A DNA stretch of 25,351 nucleotides. It comes from JBAZBO01 sp041671425 (GTDB lineage Bacteria; Patescibacteriota; WWE3; UBA101185; UBA10185). Position numbers and translations under genes: made by a program. Positions within the stretch are counted from its first letter, which is position 1, and every line of letters begins with the position of its first letter. The stretch lies in assembly GCA_041671425.1 (NCBI GenBank), contig JBAZBO010000005.1:1-25351 (forward strand), in the 5' to 3' direction. Positions 13,504 to 20,207 of the stretch are shown one piece after another. Under the pieces are notes generated by a model. It made no database searches. It saw nothing but the letters and a program-made list of their open reading frames with translations, and was not told the DNA's origin.

Positions 13504-13531
13504 ATCACCTCCTAAGAATCTGGACATTCTT
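13504..13531 (-). promoter_or_regulatory. Strong Shine-Dalgarno with an adjoining hairpin upstream of the RRM gene
   Basis: On the minus strand AAGAAT (13531-13526) pairs with ATTCTT (13519-13514), loop GTCCAG, directly followed by AGGAGGTGAT (13513-13504). The site decides the GTG start. The hairpin could tune access to the site. Confidence 0.5.
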
Positions 13532-13672
13532 GGAAGTGATCAAAACCTCAAAGAAGCCATAAATAATACAAGCAGGATAATAGCAAGAAAATCTGTAAAT
13601 GTACATAGTAATTGGCTATTAAGAATAGGAAGAAAATGCTTGCATTGAAAAAAGGTAAAAGTTAGAATTCCT

Positions 13673-13694
13673 ACCTCGTTCCCAAAAACGAGGT
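13673..13694. other. Perfect hairpin in a non-coding region
   Basis: ACCTCGTT (13673-13680) pairs with AACGAGGT (13687-13694), loop CCCAAA. It lies in the 272-bp stretch 13499-13770 that holds no gene I can support. No T-run follows on either strand. Confidence 0.6.
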
Positions 13695-13701
13695 GTGATC
13701 C

Positions 13702-13748
13702 GACCCCGCATCCCTTTTGTTGATTTCTCAACTATGAGATGCGGGGTC
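13702..13748. other. Long nested hairpin, possible terminator of the 13771 gene
   Basis: GACCCCGCATC (13702-13712) pairs with GATGCGGGGTC (13738-13748) over 11 bp with no mismatch; inside it GTTGA (13719-13723) pairs with TCAAC (13728-13732). It lies about 22 bp past the stop of the minus-strand gene at 13771. It lacks a canonical T-run, so it may be a terminator variant, an RNA-stabilising structure or part of a small RNA with the 13673 hairpin. Confidence 0.6.
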
Positions 13749-13770
13749 TTCGTGTTTGAGAGAGCACGGA

Positions 13771-14397
13771 TCACGGGGCCAGAATGTCGAAAACGAAAAC
13801 GCAATTGTCCAAAGTAACGGAAAACCGAGAAGGATGGGATACCCACCCACTGACAACATATCGAGTGTCCTCAGCATCCAAGCTACCTGGCAACAGCGCC
13901 CGACGAGAAGCGTAGTTAACACGATAGTCTGATCCAAGACCAGATTTCAAGGCTACCATGCTCTGCTGCCCGCGGAGAAAATCCTCTTGGATCTCCCTCG
14001 GTATCGGAATGCGAAAATCAAGACCTCCGGGGTCTCCCACTACGGCCGTCACTTCAACTACGGATGTGAGGTCAATCACCCTCACCTCAGCTGTTGGCTG
14101 GATCTTTCTTGTTGGTTCCTTGGTCGGAACCAAAGTCGCCGTTTGAGCTGCCCGGGTAGGCGTAGCCATCAGAGTCTCTGTAGGCTCCAATGTACTCGTT
14201 GGCCTAGAGACCTGAATAGCCACATTCGGTCTCTGCACCTCAGGCGCCCCAGCACCCCCAACCTTCTGTCGGATAAGAACCGTCGTGCCCAGAACGCTGG
14301 CGGACACGATCACGAGCGATGCCACCATAACAAGAAGCTTGTGCGTGACGATCCAGTGATTCAGACTCAATTCAACGGGTCTGTGTACCTGTGCCAT
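13771..14397 (-). CDS. Membrane-anchored protein with Pro/Thr-rich linker (208 aa)
   Basis: Function unknown. Residues about 20-43 are a membrane helix (LLVMVASLVIVSASVLGTTV), then a Pro/Thr-rich linker at about 60-105 (repeats such as PTSTLEPTET and LVPTKEPT), then an outer domain of about 100 residues with DPGGLDFRIPIPREIQEDFLRGQQ. The arrangement fits a surface protein whose folded part is held away from the membrane. The gene is richer in G+C than the AT-leaning core (33 of 60 bases at 14101-14160, compared with 27 of 60 inside ftsH at 12541-12600). An AAGGAGGG site precedes the ATG, unlike the leaderless neighbours. Confidence 0.75.
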   Translation of the reverse strand: MAQVHRPVELSLNHWIVTHKLLVMVASLVIVSASVLGTTVLIRQKVGGAGAPEVQRPNVAIQVSRPTSTLEPTETLMATPTRAAQTATLVPTKEPTRKIQPTAEVRVIDLTSVVEVTAVVGDPGGLDFRIPIPREIQEDFLRGQQSMVALKSGLGSDYRVNYASRRALLPGSLDAEDTRYVVSGWVSHPSRFSVTLDNCVFVFDILAP

Positions 14398-14441
14398 CTT
14401 ACTCTCCCTCCTTATAGGGTCTGTTTTACTTAGAGTCTCCT

Positions 14442-14471
14442 CCGTAACTCTCTCAAGTTACCCGAATTGTA
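14442..14471 (-). promoter_or_regulatory. Promoter and leader hairpin for the 13771 gene
   Basis: TACAAT on the minus strand (14471-14466) is a likely -10, giving a leader of about 60 nt. The leader contains a GTAACT/AGTTAC hairpin (14442-14461 region). The -35 is weak (TTGCAT). Confidence 0.35.
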
Positions 14472-14529
14472 CACAATACTGAAAGTATATGCAACCTATA
14501 GGCTTATAGCGCATGCATCCCCTTATAGA

Positions 14530-14535
14530 TATAAT
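14530..14535 (+). promoter_or_regulatory. -10 box for the DUF1295 gene, leaderless type
   Basis: TATAAT ends 7 nt before the ATG at 14543, which argues against the earlier in-frame ATG at 14513. Confidence 0.55.
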
Positions 14536-14542
14536 GTTAACC

Positions 14543-15307
14543 ATGCAGGAAATACTTATAGCTCTAGCCATTTCCCTAACAATACAAGTAGTCTTTTTCA
14601 CCCTTGCTTACTTGGGAAAGACCGATAGGTATACAGATCTGTCTTATGGTTCTACTTTCATCATCATTTCTATATATTTGCTATTAAAAATAGCGGACAC
14701 AAACATGAGACAGGTGTTAGTGGCAAGTGCAGTGATCCTGTGGGGCACTAGGTTATCAGGTTATCTTTTCATAAGGATATTCAAGATAAAGAAAGATATC
14801 AGATTCAACAACATTAGAAACGATTTTTATAAGTTTGCCAAGTTTTGGTTACTACAAGGTATAAGCGTCTGGCTTGTAATGCTTTCTACAATTCTAGCCT
14901 TTCAGACAAACAGCAATAATATCTCTATCCTAAATATCATGGGTCTTGTAATATGGTTATTGGGAATTCTTATAGAAACCGTCTCTGACTCTCAAAAGTT
15001 CAAGTTTATAAATAGAAACCCAGGAAAATGGGTGAATACTGGCCTATGGAAATACTCCAGGCATCCTAATTACTTTGGGGAGATGCTCTGCTGGTGGGGT
15101 CTCCTTATCGCAGTTTTCAATTCAGAAACAGATATTCAACTCATAGGACTAATTAGCCCGATATACATAACCGCTCTACTATTATTCGTAAGTGGGATAC
15201 CCCCTCTGGAAAAAAAGATGGATGAAAAGTACAAAGGCAACAAAGACTACCAGAGATACAAAGACGAAACCAGTCTCTTGATACCACTTCCAACAAGGAA
15301 GGGCTAA
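14543..15307 (+). CDS. DUF1295 / steroid 5-alpha-reductase-like membrane protein
   Basis: Polytopic membrane protein of the DUF1295 family, related in fold to steroid 5-alpha reductases and isoprenylcysteine methyltransferases. About six hydrophobic segments are visible. The diagnostic C-terminal block is present: NPGKWVNTGLWKYSRHPNYFGEMLCWWG, and GKTDRYTDLSYG near the N-terminus also matches. 254 aa from the start at 14543. The actual substrate is unknown. It converges with the TspO gene, the stop codons overlapping by 4 nt. DUF1295 and TspO genes occur together in light- and tetrapyrrole-related clusters of other bacteria, which is only suggestive here. Confidence 0.9.
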   Translation: MQEILIALAISLTIQVVFFTLAYLGKTDRYTDLSYGSTFIIISIYLLLKIADTNMRQVLVASAVILWGTRLSGYLFIRIFKIKKDIRFNNIRNDFYKFAKFWLLQGISVWLVMLSTILAFQTNSNNISILNIMGLVIWLLGILIETVSDSQKFKFINRNPGKWVNTGLWKYSRHPNYFGEMLCWWGLLIAVFNSETDIQLIGLISPIYITALLLFVSGIPPLEKKMDEKYKGNKDYQRYKDETSLLIPLPTRKG

Positions 15308-15771
15308 TTCAAAAGGGCAATGCTTAAGTTAAGGATAGAAGCAAAAGTTACCCACAGAAGGTACGGCAACAGAAGGTATGAAGATACCTTTGAGACTTTC
15401 CTAAACTCTATTATTGTAAGTACAATAAATCCCCACAACAATAATATCTCAGTAAGAGCCAGCACGGGGTTTTTCATTCCAAAGAAAAGTATTGACCAAA
15501 GGGTATTCAGAATAAGTTGAGTGCAAAAAAACACTAAGCCCTTCTCGCTTCTATTCTTCTGAGTAAGAAAGATATAAAGAGACACCCCCATCATGATAAA
15601 TAGCATTGTCCAAACTGGGGCGAATAGCCAAGACGGAGGTGTAAAGAAAGGTTTATTCAATCCTGCGTACCAGACAGGAATAGCAGGTGTGGTGAACATA
15701 GAACCAAGGAACCCGGCGGACAGGCAAAGTAAAACGCAGGCTATAAGTTTAAAAAGGCTTTTCTTATTCAT
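15304..15771 (-). CDS. TspO/MBR family protein (tryptophan-rich sensory protein)
   Basis: Five-helix membrane protein, 155 aa, of the TspO/peripheral benzodiazepine receptor family, which binds porphyrins in characterised members. Family marks are WYAGLNKPFFTPPSWLFAPVWTMLFIMMG in the first loop and helix 2, LNTLWSILFFGMKNP, and YLLWVTFASILNLSIALLN at the end. All five helices can be traced. No porphyrin-synthesis gene is nearby, so the ligand is open. Its 3' end overlaps that of the convergent DUF1295 gene. No clear -10 or Shine-Dalgarno sequence was found. Confidence 0.93.
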   Translation of the reverse strand: MNKKSLFKLIACVLLCLSAGFLGSMFTTPAIPVWYAGLNKPFFTPPSWLFAPVWTMLFIMMGVSLYIFLTQKNRSEKGLVFFCTQLILNTLWSILFFGMKNPVLALTEILLLWGFIVLTIIEFRKVSKVSSYLLLPYLLWVTFASILNLSIALLN

Positions 15772-15840
15772 ACATCAACACACAAAGGCAACCATCAAGA
15801 AACACTTGATGTGATACACGAGAACGTTCAAACAAAGGCA

Positions 15841-16089
15841 CTATTTCCTGTAGGACTCGTAGTTTTGGGCTACTTTTGGATCCAAAGCTGTCAAAAACTC
15901 AAGCACCTTGGTTCTAATCTGGTTGTGGTCTACCACACCATCAATAGCTACACTCGGAACCCATCTTTCTACGTTATCTGCAAGGATAACAGCGTCTTGA
16001 TAAGCGGCTCCCGCGTGGACAACCACATCAATTATCTTACCTTTGTTGAACTCCTGAAGCGATCCGTCCCTTTTCATTACCTTGAACAA
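15841..16089 (-). CDS. Stand-alone ATP-cone domain protein (82 aa)
   Basis: The whole protein is one ATP-cone: VMKRDGSLQEFNKGKI at the N-terminus and the helical remainder ending LDPKVAQNYESYRK. ATP-cones sense ATP/dATP in ribonucleotide reductase large subunits and in NrdR; here no zinc ribbon or catalytic domain is attached and no nrd gene is adjacent. The start is TTG at 16089, supported by GGAGGTGG (16103-16096) 6 nt upstream; the in-frame ATG four codons later is the alternative. It may regulate a reductase in trans, which is inference. Confidence 0.85.
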   Translation of the reverse strand: MFKVMKRDGSLQEFNKGKIIDVVVHAGAAYQDAVILADNVERWVPSVAIDGVVDHNQIRTKVLEFLTALDPKVAQNYESYRK

Positions 16090-16146
16090 AACGCACCACC
16101 TCCCTTTGTCATATATATTCTAACAGAAACTTTTATTGAGGTTGGA

Positions 16147-16186
16147 GGAGCTGCATTGTGACCAAAGTGGTACGCTCGGCAGCTCC
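16147..16186 (-). other. Hairpin downstream of the 16197 gene
   Basis: GGAGCTGC (16147-16154) pairs with GCAGCTCC (16179-16186) over 8 bp, starting about 10 bp after the stop of the minus-strand gene. No T-run, so only a possible terminator. Confidence 0.45.
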
Positions 16187-16196
16187 AAGGATACAG

Positions 16197-17087
16197 TTAA
16201 TGATTGCCGATCAAAGGCAAGAGTACTCGGTACCAATCGGAGTACGCCGTCAGTGTGAAGACATCTGCCGACCGTTGAACAGGAAGCTGTGGCCACTCAG
16301 GAGCAGTTGAGACAACAGTGGCCCGGGCCTTGATCTCGTACACCTGACCACTTGGGGCTGAGTCGTTCTTAAACAGCACTGTATGAGGGATACTGGACTC
16401 TTCCAGCCAGTTCACACTTACAGGCCATTCCTGTCCGGAAATACACTCAAACCCCTCAGGACAGGTGATCTCAACCGACACACTTGCATCGGTATAGAAG
16501 TGCCGTACGGTTGGGAACCGTGGAGGCAGCAGCACTTCAGCGATCGTGGGACCATAAGGACACACAGCCATGCCGGGACAGTTCTCGCTCCCAGGCAGCC
16601 AGTCTGCATGGTTGCTTATGGCCACCTGAGCCTGCACGTAGTACGAGGAGGGGAGAAAAGATAAGTCCTTCTCAAACTTGTAACAGTACTCTTCGCCAGG
16701 ATTAAGCACCGGCTTCTCTGACAGGTCTAGCACCTCGTGACCAATGTCACCCCCCAGCGCAATCGAGAGATTCTCGGTGGACTCAGCCCCAGTGTTCACC
16801 ACACAGACCTCAACCGTTAAAAGGTAGTGGTTAGTGGTCAACATAGTGCTGTGCTCCACCTCAAGGAAGAAACTGACTTCCTGCTCCTCACCTCGTCGGA
16901 GAATCAGAAAGTTGGGGGTGGCCGAAATATCCAGCAGCCACTCAATCAGGGACTTCGCCATCCAGAGCAACCCAGTATCCTCACCAAACTCTGCCATCAA
17001 AGTCGTCCCAGCGGGCTCTTCTGCCACGACAACTCCAGAACTCGAAAGGACCACTATCAAGACCAAAGCAAGCATAACCCTCTTCAT
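16197..17087 (-). CDS. Secreted protein of unknown function with Ig-like beta segments (296 aa)
   Basis: Clear signal peptide (residues 1-22, cleavage likely after VVA in VVVAEEP). The mature part contains beta-strand-rich segments such as LLTVEVCVVNTGAESTENLSIALGG and NPGEEYCYKFE, similar in style to CARDB/Ig-like domains that bind or support surface structures. Several Cys pairs (for example CPGMAVCPYG and CPEGFEC) could form disulfides outside the cell. No catalytic motif is seen. A GGAGAGGG site precedes the ATG. G+C-richer than the core genes, like the genes at 13771 and 17217. Confidence 0.75.
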   Translation of the reverse strand: MKRVMLALVLIVVLSSSGVVVAEEPAGTTLMAEFGEDTGLLWMAKSLIEWLLDISATPNFLILRRGEEQEVSFFLEVEHSTMLTTNHYLLTVEVCVVNTGAESTENLSIALGGDIGHEVLDLSEKPVLNPGEEYCYKFEKDLSFLPSSYYVQAQVAISNHADWLPGSENCPGMAVCPYGPTIAEVLLPPRFPTVRHFYTDASVSVEITCPEGFECISGQEWPVSVNWLEESSIPHTVLFKNDSAPSGQVYEIKARATVVSTAPEWPQLPVQRSADVFTLTAYSDWYRVLLPLIGNH

Positions 17088-17168
17088 CTTTCCCTCTCCT
17101 ATAGGACTAAGATTTAGACCAGGACCTCATAATATATAAAAACGTGTGATTTGCAAATTAAAAAGTTT

Positions 17169-17210
17169 GGGGGAAGACAGGCACGATCATAGATCACATC
17201 TGTTTCCCCC
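17169..17210 (-). terminator. Terminator-like hairpin after the 17217 gene
   Basis: GGGGGAA (17169-17175) pairs with TTCCCCC (17204-17210), extended by ACAG/CTGT around one bulged G. Read on the minus strand, AAACTTTTT follows the stem. Confidence 0.6.
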
Positions 17211-17216
17211 ATGAAG

Positions 17217-17909
17217 TCAGCCTGGCATCTTTGCCAAAGCTTGGATCAAAGCAAGAAGCTGGCCTACGTCAAGAGTGAGAACAGCATTTGCCTGTCCGCT
17301 GTCCCATCTTGGAAGACCCTTGCTCAGATCTACGAGCACATCAACGCTCATGACGGGCACTGTCCAACCATCTACCTCAACTGCCTCGGCTAAGGATATC
17401 TCTCCTCCGGTGTCATAGCATGTCCTTCGTCCAATACCATCAATAAGAAGGCTGGCGGAAACATGCTCCCCATCCAGAACGGTAATACTTGAGGGGCACG
17501 CAGCAGAGACACCATAGCAAGACCTCCCGGAACATCCGTCTAGGATACTTCTACCGGAAAACATCCTCCACCAGCCGGCTGGGTTCTCACAATTCATCCT
17601 GGGATCCACCCAAGACACACCCCTCAGATACTCGGGCACTTCAACACACAAGTGTGGGTCGTAAAATGAAGTGTCCACAAAGACCGGAACATCAAATAGA
17701 GTCTCACCTCCATAGCTCTTTGGGACTACATAGAATGGCAACAAGTAACGCTTAGGGTCTAGGTTCTTAGGAGGAAAATCTATGATGTTCCAAGATTCTT
17801 CTCTCATGTAAGCATGTATTTCCTCCATATTAAGCTCCGCCTTTGACAAGAACGGCGTAAAGATCACGGAGAAAATCATTGCCAGAACAGCCCAATAGAA
17901 CTTCTTCAT
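17217..17909 (-). CDS. Secreted Cys-rich protein of unknown function (230 aa)
   Basis: Residues 1-23 from ATG 17909 are a signal peptide (MKKFYWAVLAMIFSVIF..., likely cut after SKA). The mature protein has at least seven Cys (PHLCVEV, RMNCEN, DGCSGRSC, AACPSS, RRTCYD), suggesting disulfides outside the cell. No family is recognised. I chose 17909 because a GGAG site lies 5 nt upstream and a longer frame starting at 17969 would begin inside the promoter's -10 box. It belongs to the same G+C-richer group as 13771 and 16197 and lies upstream of 16197 on the same strand, with a terminator between. Confidence 0.72.
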   Translation of the reverse strand: MKKFYWAVLAMIFSVIFTPFLSKAELNMEEIHAYMREESWNIIDFPPKNLDPKRYLLPFYVVPKSYGGETLFDVPVFVDTSFYDPHLCVEVPEYLRGVSWVDPRMNCENPAGWWRMFSGRSILDGCSGRSCYGVSAACPSSITVLDGEHVSASLLIDGIGRRTCYDTGGEISLAEAVEVDGWTVPVMSVDVLVDLSKGLPRWDSGQANAVLTLDVGQLLALIQALAKMPG

Positions 17910-17967
17910 CGCATCTCCTGTTACAGATTTTCTAAAGTATCCGCATGTCTGTTTGCTCAGACTCGGC

Positions 17968-17995
17968 ATTATAACTTCTTAAGTGGGGTTGGTAA
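17968..17995 (-). promoter_or_regulatory. Promoter for the 17217 gene
   Basis: On the minus strand TTACCA (17995-17990), a 16-nt spacer and a perfect TATAAT (17973-17968), giving a leader of about 50 nt before the ATG at 17909, in contrast to the leaderless genes. Confidence 0.55.
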
Positions 17996-18012
17996 ACCAC
18001 TAAAAACGCCTA

Positions 18013-19071
18013 TTAATTTTCTCGGACATGGTCGGCTCTAAGCTGTCCACACGCAGCATCTATCTTCAGTCCAAAGCTTTGCCTCAAAGTGCAGGAAACC
18101 CCAAGATTATCTAGCGCTCTTTGGAACGTTTCTACTCTGGTAGTTGTAGGTCTATTGAACGGATGAAATTCAGACCCTGGGTTATACCTTATCAAATTGA
18201 CATGATACAGGTACTTCTTTTCACCCTGGTGCTTTACCAGATCGGCTATACCTTGTGCATGTTCAAAAGTATCATTGACACCATCCAGAAGAACGTAGGC
18301 CAGAAATACCTTCTTGTTGGTTACTTCCACAAACTCTTTCAAAGCTTTCATAACATCCATTAATGGATATGTCTTGGATACGGGCATAAGTTCTAATCTT
18401 TGTTCGGGAAATGGGGAATGGAGGGAAAAAGCCAAATTCACGTTTGGGTATTCTTCCTGCAGTCTTTTGATACCAGGGATAACACCAACGGTTGAGACTA
18501 TGATATGTCTCTGGCTGTATCCCATTTTGTCTTTATCCGTAATTACCTTAAGAGCATCAAAAAAGTTCGGATTAGCAAAAGGCTCTCCCATACCCATAAA
18601 AGTGATGTTCTTAACCGCCTTTCCTTCCTGAAGAAAGTATAGTATTTGATCTGTTATCTCATCCACTTCCAGATTCTTCTTAAACCCCATAACCCCCGTG
18701 GCACAAAAAGCACAGCCTAAAGCACAACCCGATTGTGAGGACACACAAAGAGACTGATAATCATGGTCTCTATCATCATTGGATCTGTAGGTCATTAGAA
18801 CAGATTCGATATGATTACCATCTCCAGTTTCAAAAAGGATCTTGTCAGCCTGTTCATCCTTTATCTCTTTAACATTTTTAAGGCTCAGGATTGCATCTCC
18901 AAACTCATCTTTAAGCCTTTCCCTTAACTCTTTTGGAAGATTTATTATGTCGCTGTAACTACGACGATACTGCTGATACACAGCTTCATAAACCTGCCTC
19001 TTTCTATAAGCAGGGACAACATCACCACTTAAAGAACTTTCAATTCTATTTACACGGTTAAGTTCTGCCAT
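18013..19071 (-). CDS. RlmN/Cfr-family 23S rRNA A2503 methyltransferase (radical SAM)
   Basis: Radical-SAM enzyme that methylates A2503 of 23S rRNA (C2 in RlmN, C8 in Cfr). The cluster motif is CALGCAFC within CVSSQSGCALGCAFCATG; the methyl-carrying Cys lies in IDAACGQL near the C-terminus. 352 aa is the family length. FMGMGEPFAN is the SAM-site block. Several segments (FSLHSPF, LYHVNLIRYNP, RQSFGLKIDAACGQL) read closer to Cfr-type than to typical proteobacterial RlmN, but a housekeeping RlmN remains the simplest call. The start at 19071 follows an extended -10 and lacks a Shine-Dalgarno sequence. Confidence 0.92.
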   Translation of the reverse strand: MAELNRVNRIESSLSGDVVPAYRKRQVYEAVYQQYRRSYSDIINLPKELRERLKDEFGDAILSLKNVKEIKDEQADKILFETGDGNHIESVLMTYRSNDDRDHDYQSLCVSSQSGCALGCAFCATGVMGFKKNLEVDEITDQILYFLQEGKAVKNITFMGMGEPFANPNFFDALKVITDKDKMGYSQRHIIVSTVGVIPGIKRLQEEYPNVNLAFSLHSPFPEQRLELMPVSKTYPLMDVMKALKEFVEVTNKKVFLAYVLLDGVNDTFEHAQGIADLVKHQGEKKYLYHVNLIRYNPGSEFHPFNRPTTTRVETFQRALDNLGVSCTLRQSFGLKIDAACGQLRADHVREN

Positions 19072-19078
19072 TAGGCAG

Positions 19079-19087
19079 ATATTACCA
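19079..19087 (-). promoter_or_regulatory. Extended -10 promoter for the methyltransferase gene, leaderless type
   Basis: On the minus strand TGG (19087-19085) followed by TAATAT (19084-19079), ending 7 nt before the ATG at 19071. Confidence 0.55.
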
Positions 19088-19098
19088 GGCTAAGATCT

Positions 19099-19530
19099 TT
19101 ACTTAAAGTACTCTCTGATTTGGAACGCCAAATACAAAGATATTGCAGTGGTGATCAATCCACCAAAGATATCTCGTGAAAGTACGGCGTACACAAAATA
19201 GAGGAGTATAGAGTAGAAATACAGATTCCACCCCTTTGCGGACTTGGCAAAAAGTCCGGGTATAGACAAACCCCTCAGGACCAGATCCAATCCCAAGAAA
19301 ACCAAAACGAGTATAGTCCAGGCAGACATACCGCCATAGAGATAACCCCTCATACCAAGGGCTCCAAAATAAGAACCCATACCTAACAGAGCGAGAAATG
19401 CGGGCACGGATAATACCACTGTAATGACAGCTGCCCAGGGGGCAAACTTCACCAGGAATTCCCTCACATTGGTTGGGAGAGGGGGAGCTTTCTTAACTAC
19501 TTTATCTACCTCATTTATTAGCTTATCCAT
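19099..19530 (-). CDS. Four-helix membrane protein of unknown function (143 aa)
   Basis: MDKLINEVDKVVKKAPPLPTNVREFLVKFAPW at the N-terminus is followed by about four hydrophobic helices joined by short loops (GMRGYLYGGMSAW, SIPGLFAKSAKGWN). Integral membrane protein; no transporter or enzyme signature is visible. I prefer ATG 19530 over the in-frame ATG 12 nt earlier because the GGAGGTG at the earlier position then serves as the Shine-Dalgarno site. Divergent from the exported protein at 19622 through a symmetric promoter region. Confidence 0.75.
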   Translation of the reverse strand: MDKLINEVDKVVKKAPPLPTNVREFLVKFAPWAAVITVVLSVPAFLALLGMGSYFGALGMRGYLYGGMSAWTILVLVFLGLDLVLRGLSIPGLFAKSAKGWNLYFYSILLYFVYAVLSRDIFGGLITTAISLYLAFQIREYFK

Positions 19531-19566
19531 AAACACCTCCATAAGTAGAAACTTTATACTGAATTA

Positions 19567-19585
19567 AGTATAGGCTTGCTATACT
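19567..19585. promoter_or_regulatory. Palindromic divergent promoter element
   Basis: AGTATAG (19567-19573) and CTATACT (19579-19585) form an inverted repeat with a 5-nt centre. Each arm contains TATACT as a -10 for one direction, giving leaders of about 30 nt to the starts at 19530 and 19622. The symmetry could also be an operator. Confidence 0.5.
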
Positions 19586-19621
19586 AAAGTGTCACTTATT
19601 TATGCAAGGGGGTGATTCAGA

Positions 19622-20143
19622 ATGGGTAAAAGTAAAATCATACCAATCGTTGTAATCCTTGCCATAGCGGGTATAGGAATATATCTACTTAAGTCCGGAG
19701 GTAAGGTCGAGACAACGGGCGACGGGATTAGTATCACCAAGACCACAACCAAAACAACAACTGAGGAAAGCTTTACGGGCTCTCTAAAGGCCGCTGTACA
19801 GAAAGGCGTTCCCATGAAATGTACTATGGCAAAGAACGCAGCAACTGGGGTGGAAGTACTAAACGGTTATTTTCATGGTGAGAAATACTATGGAGAGGTT
19901 GTTACAAATGGCAAAGCTGGATACATCATCATGAGGGATAATTGTATGTGGAGTTGGGAGAAAGAAACTAAGTTGGGCGCGAAGATGTGCTTTGAAGAAA
20001 ACGTCTGGGATCAGCAGGGTGCTGAAACAGCTGGAAACACAGTAGGAAATTATAACTGTAAAGTAGCAACATTTTCCGATTCCATCTTCACTGTTCCATC
20101 TGACGTTCAGTTCATGGATATAGACAATTTGCCACAGGAGTAA
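19622..20143 (+). CDS. Membrane-anchored exported protein of unknown function (173 aa)
   Basis: Residues 5-23 are an N-terminal anchor (KIIPIVVILAIAGIGIYLL), then a Thr-rich linker (TKTTTKTTTEES) and an outer domain with GSLKAAVQKGVPMKCTMAK, GYFHGEKYYGEVVTNGKAGYIIMRDNCMWSWE, KMCFEEN and YNCKVATF; four Cys could pair. The pattern 'MKCT ... HGEKYYGEV ... GKAGYIIMRDN ... W' resembles small LolA/LppX-like beta domains annotated only as hypothetical in this bacterial group. An AAGGGGGTGAT site precedes the ATG. It is followed by the exported repeat protein at 20208, with a hairpin between. Confidence 0.75.
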   Translation: MGKSKIIPIVVILAIAGIGIYLLKSGGKVETTGDGISITKTTTKTTTEESFTGSLKAAVQKGVPMKCTMAKNAATGVEVLNGYFHGEKYYGEVVTNGKAGYIIMRDNCMWSWEKETKLGAKMCFEENVWDQQGAETAGNTVGNYNCKVATFSDSIFTVPSDVQFMDIDNLPQE

Positions 20144-20157
20144 TAATTTAGGAACCT

Positions 20158-20191
20158 TTACCAGGGGGTGTCGCGGTCACCCCACTGGTAA
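20158..20191 (+). promoter_or_regulatory. Strong hairpin in the intergenic leader before the 20208 gene
   Basis: TTACCAG (20158-20164) plus GGGGTG (20165-20170) pair with CACCCC (20178-20183) and CTGGTAA (20185-20191), 13 bp with one bulged A and loop TCGCGGT. It ends 16 nt before the ATG at 20208. There is no T-run, so attenuation, RNA stabilisation or translation control are as likely as termination. Confidence 0.6.
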
Positions 20192-20207
20192 TAGGCACCG
20201 TCACATT

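Noticed and set aside
17910..17969. Extended N-terminus of the 17217 gene starting at 17969
   Set aside because: The extension overlaps the -10 box and places an uncharged signal peptide internally; the ATG at 17909 has a GGAG site and begins a textbook signal peptide.
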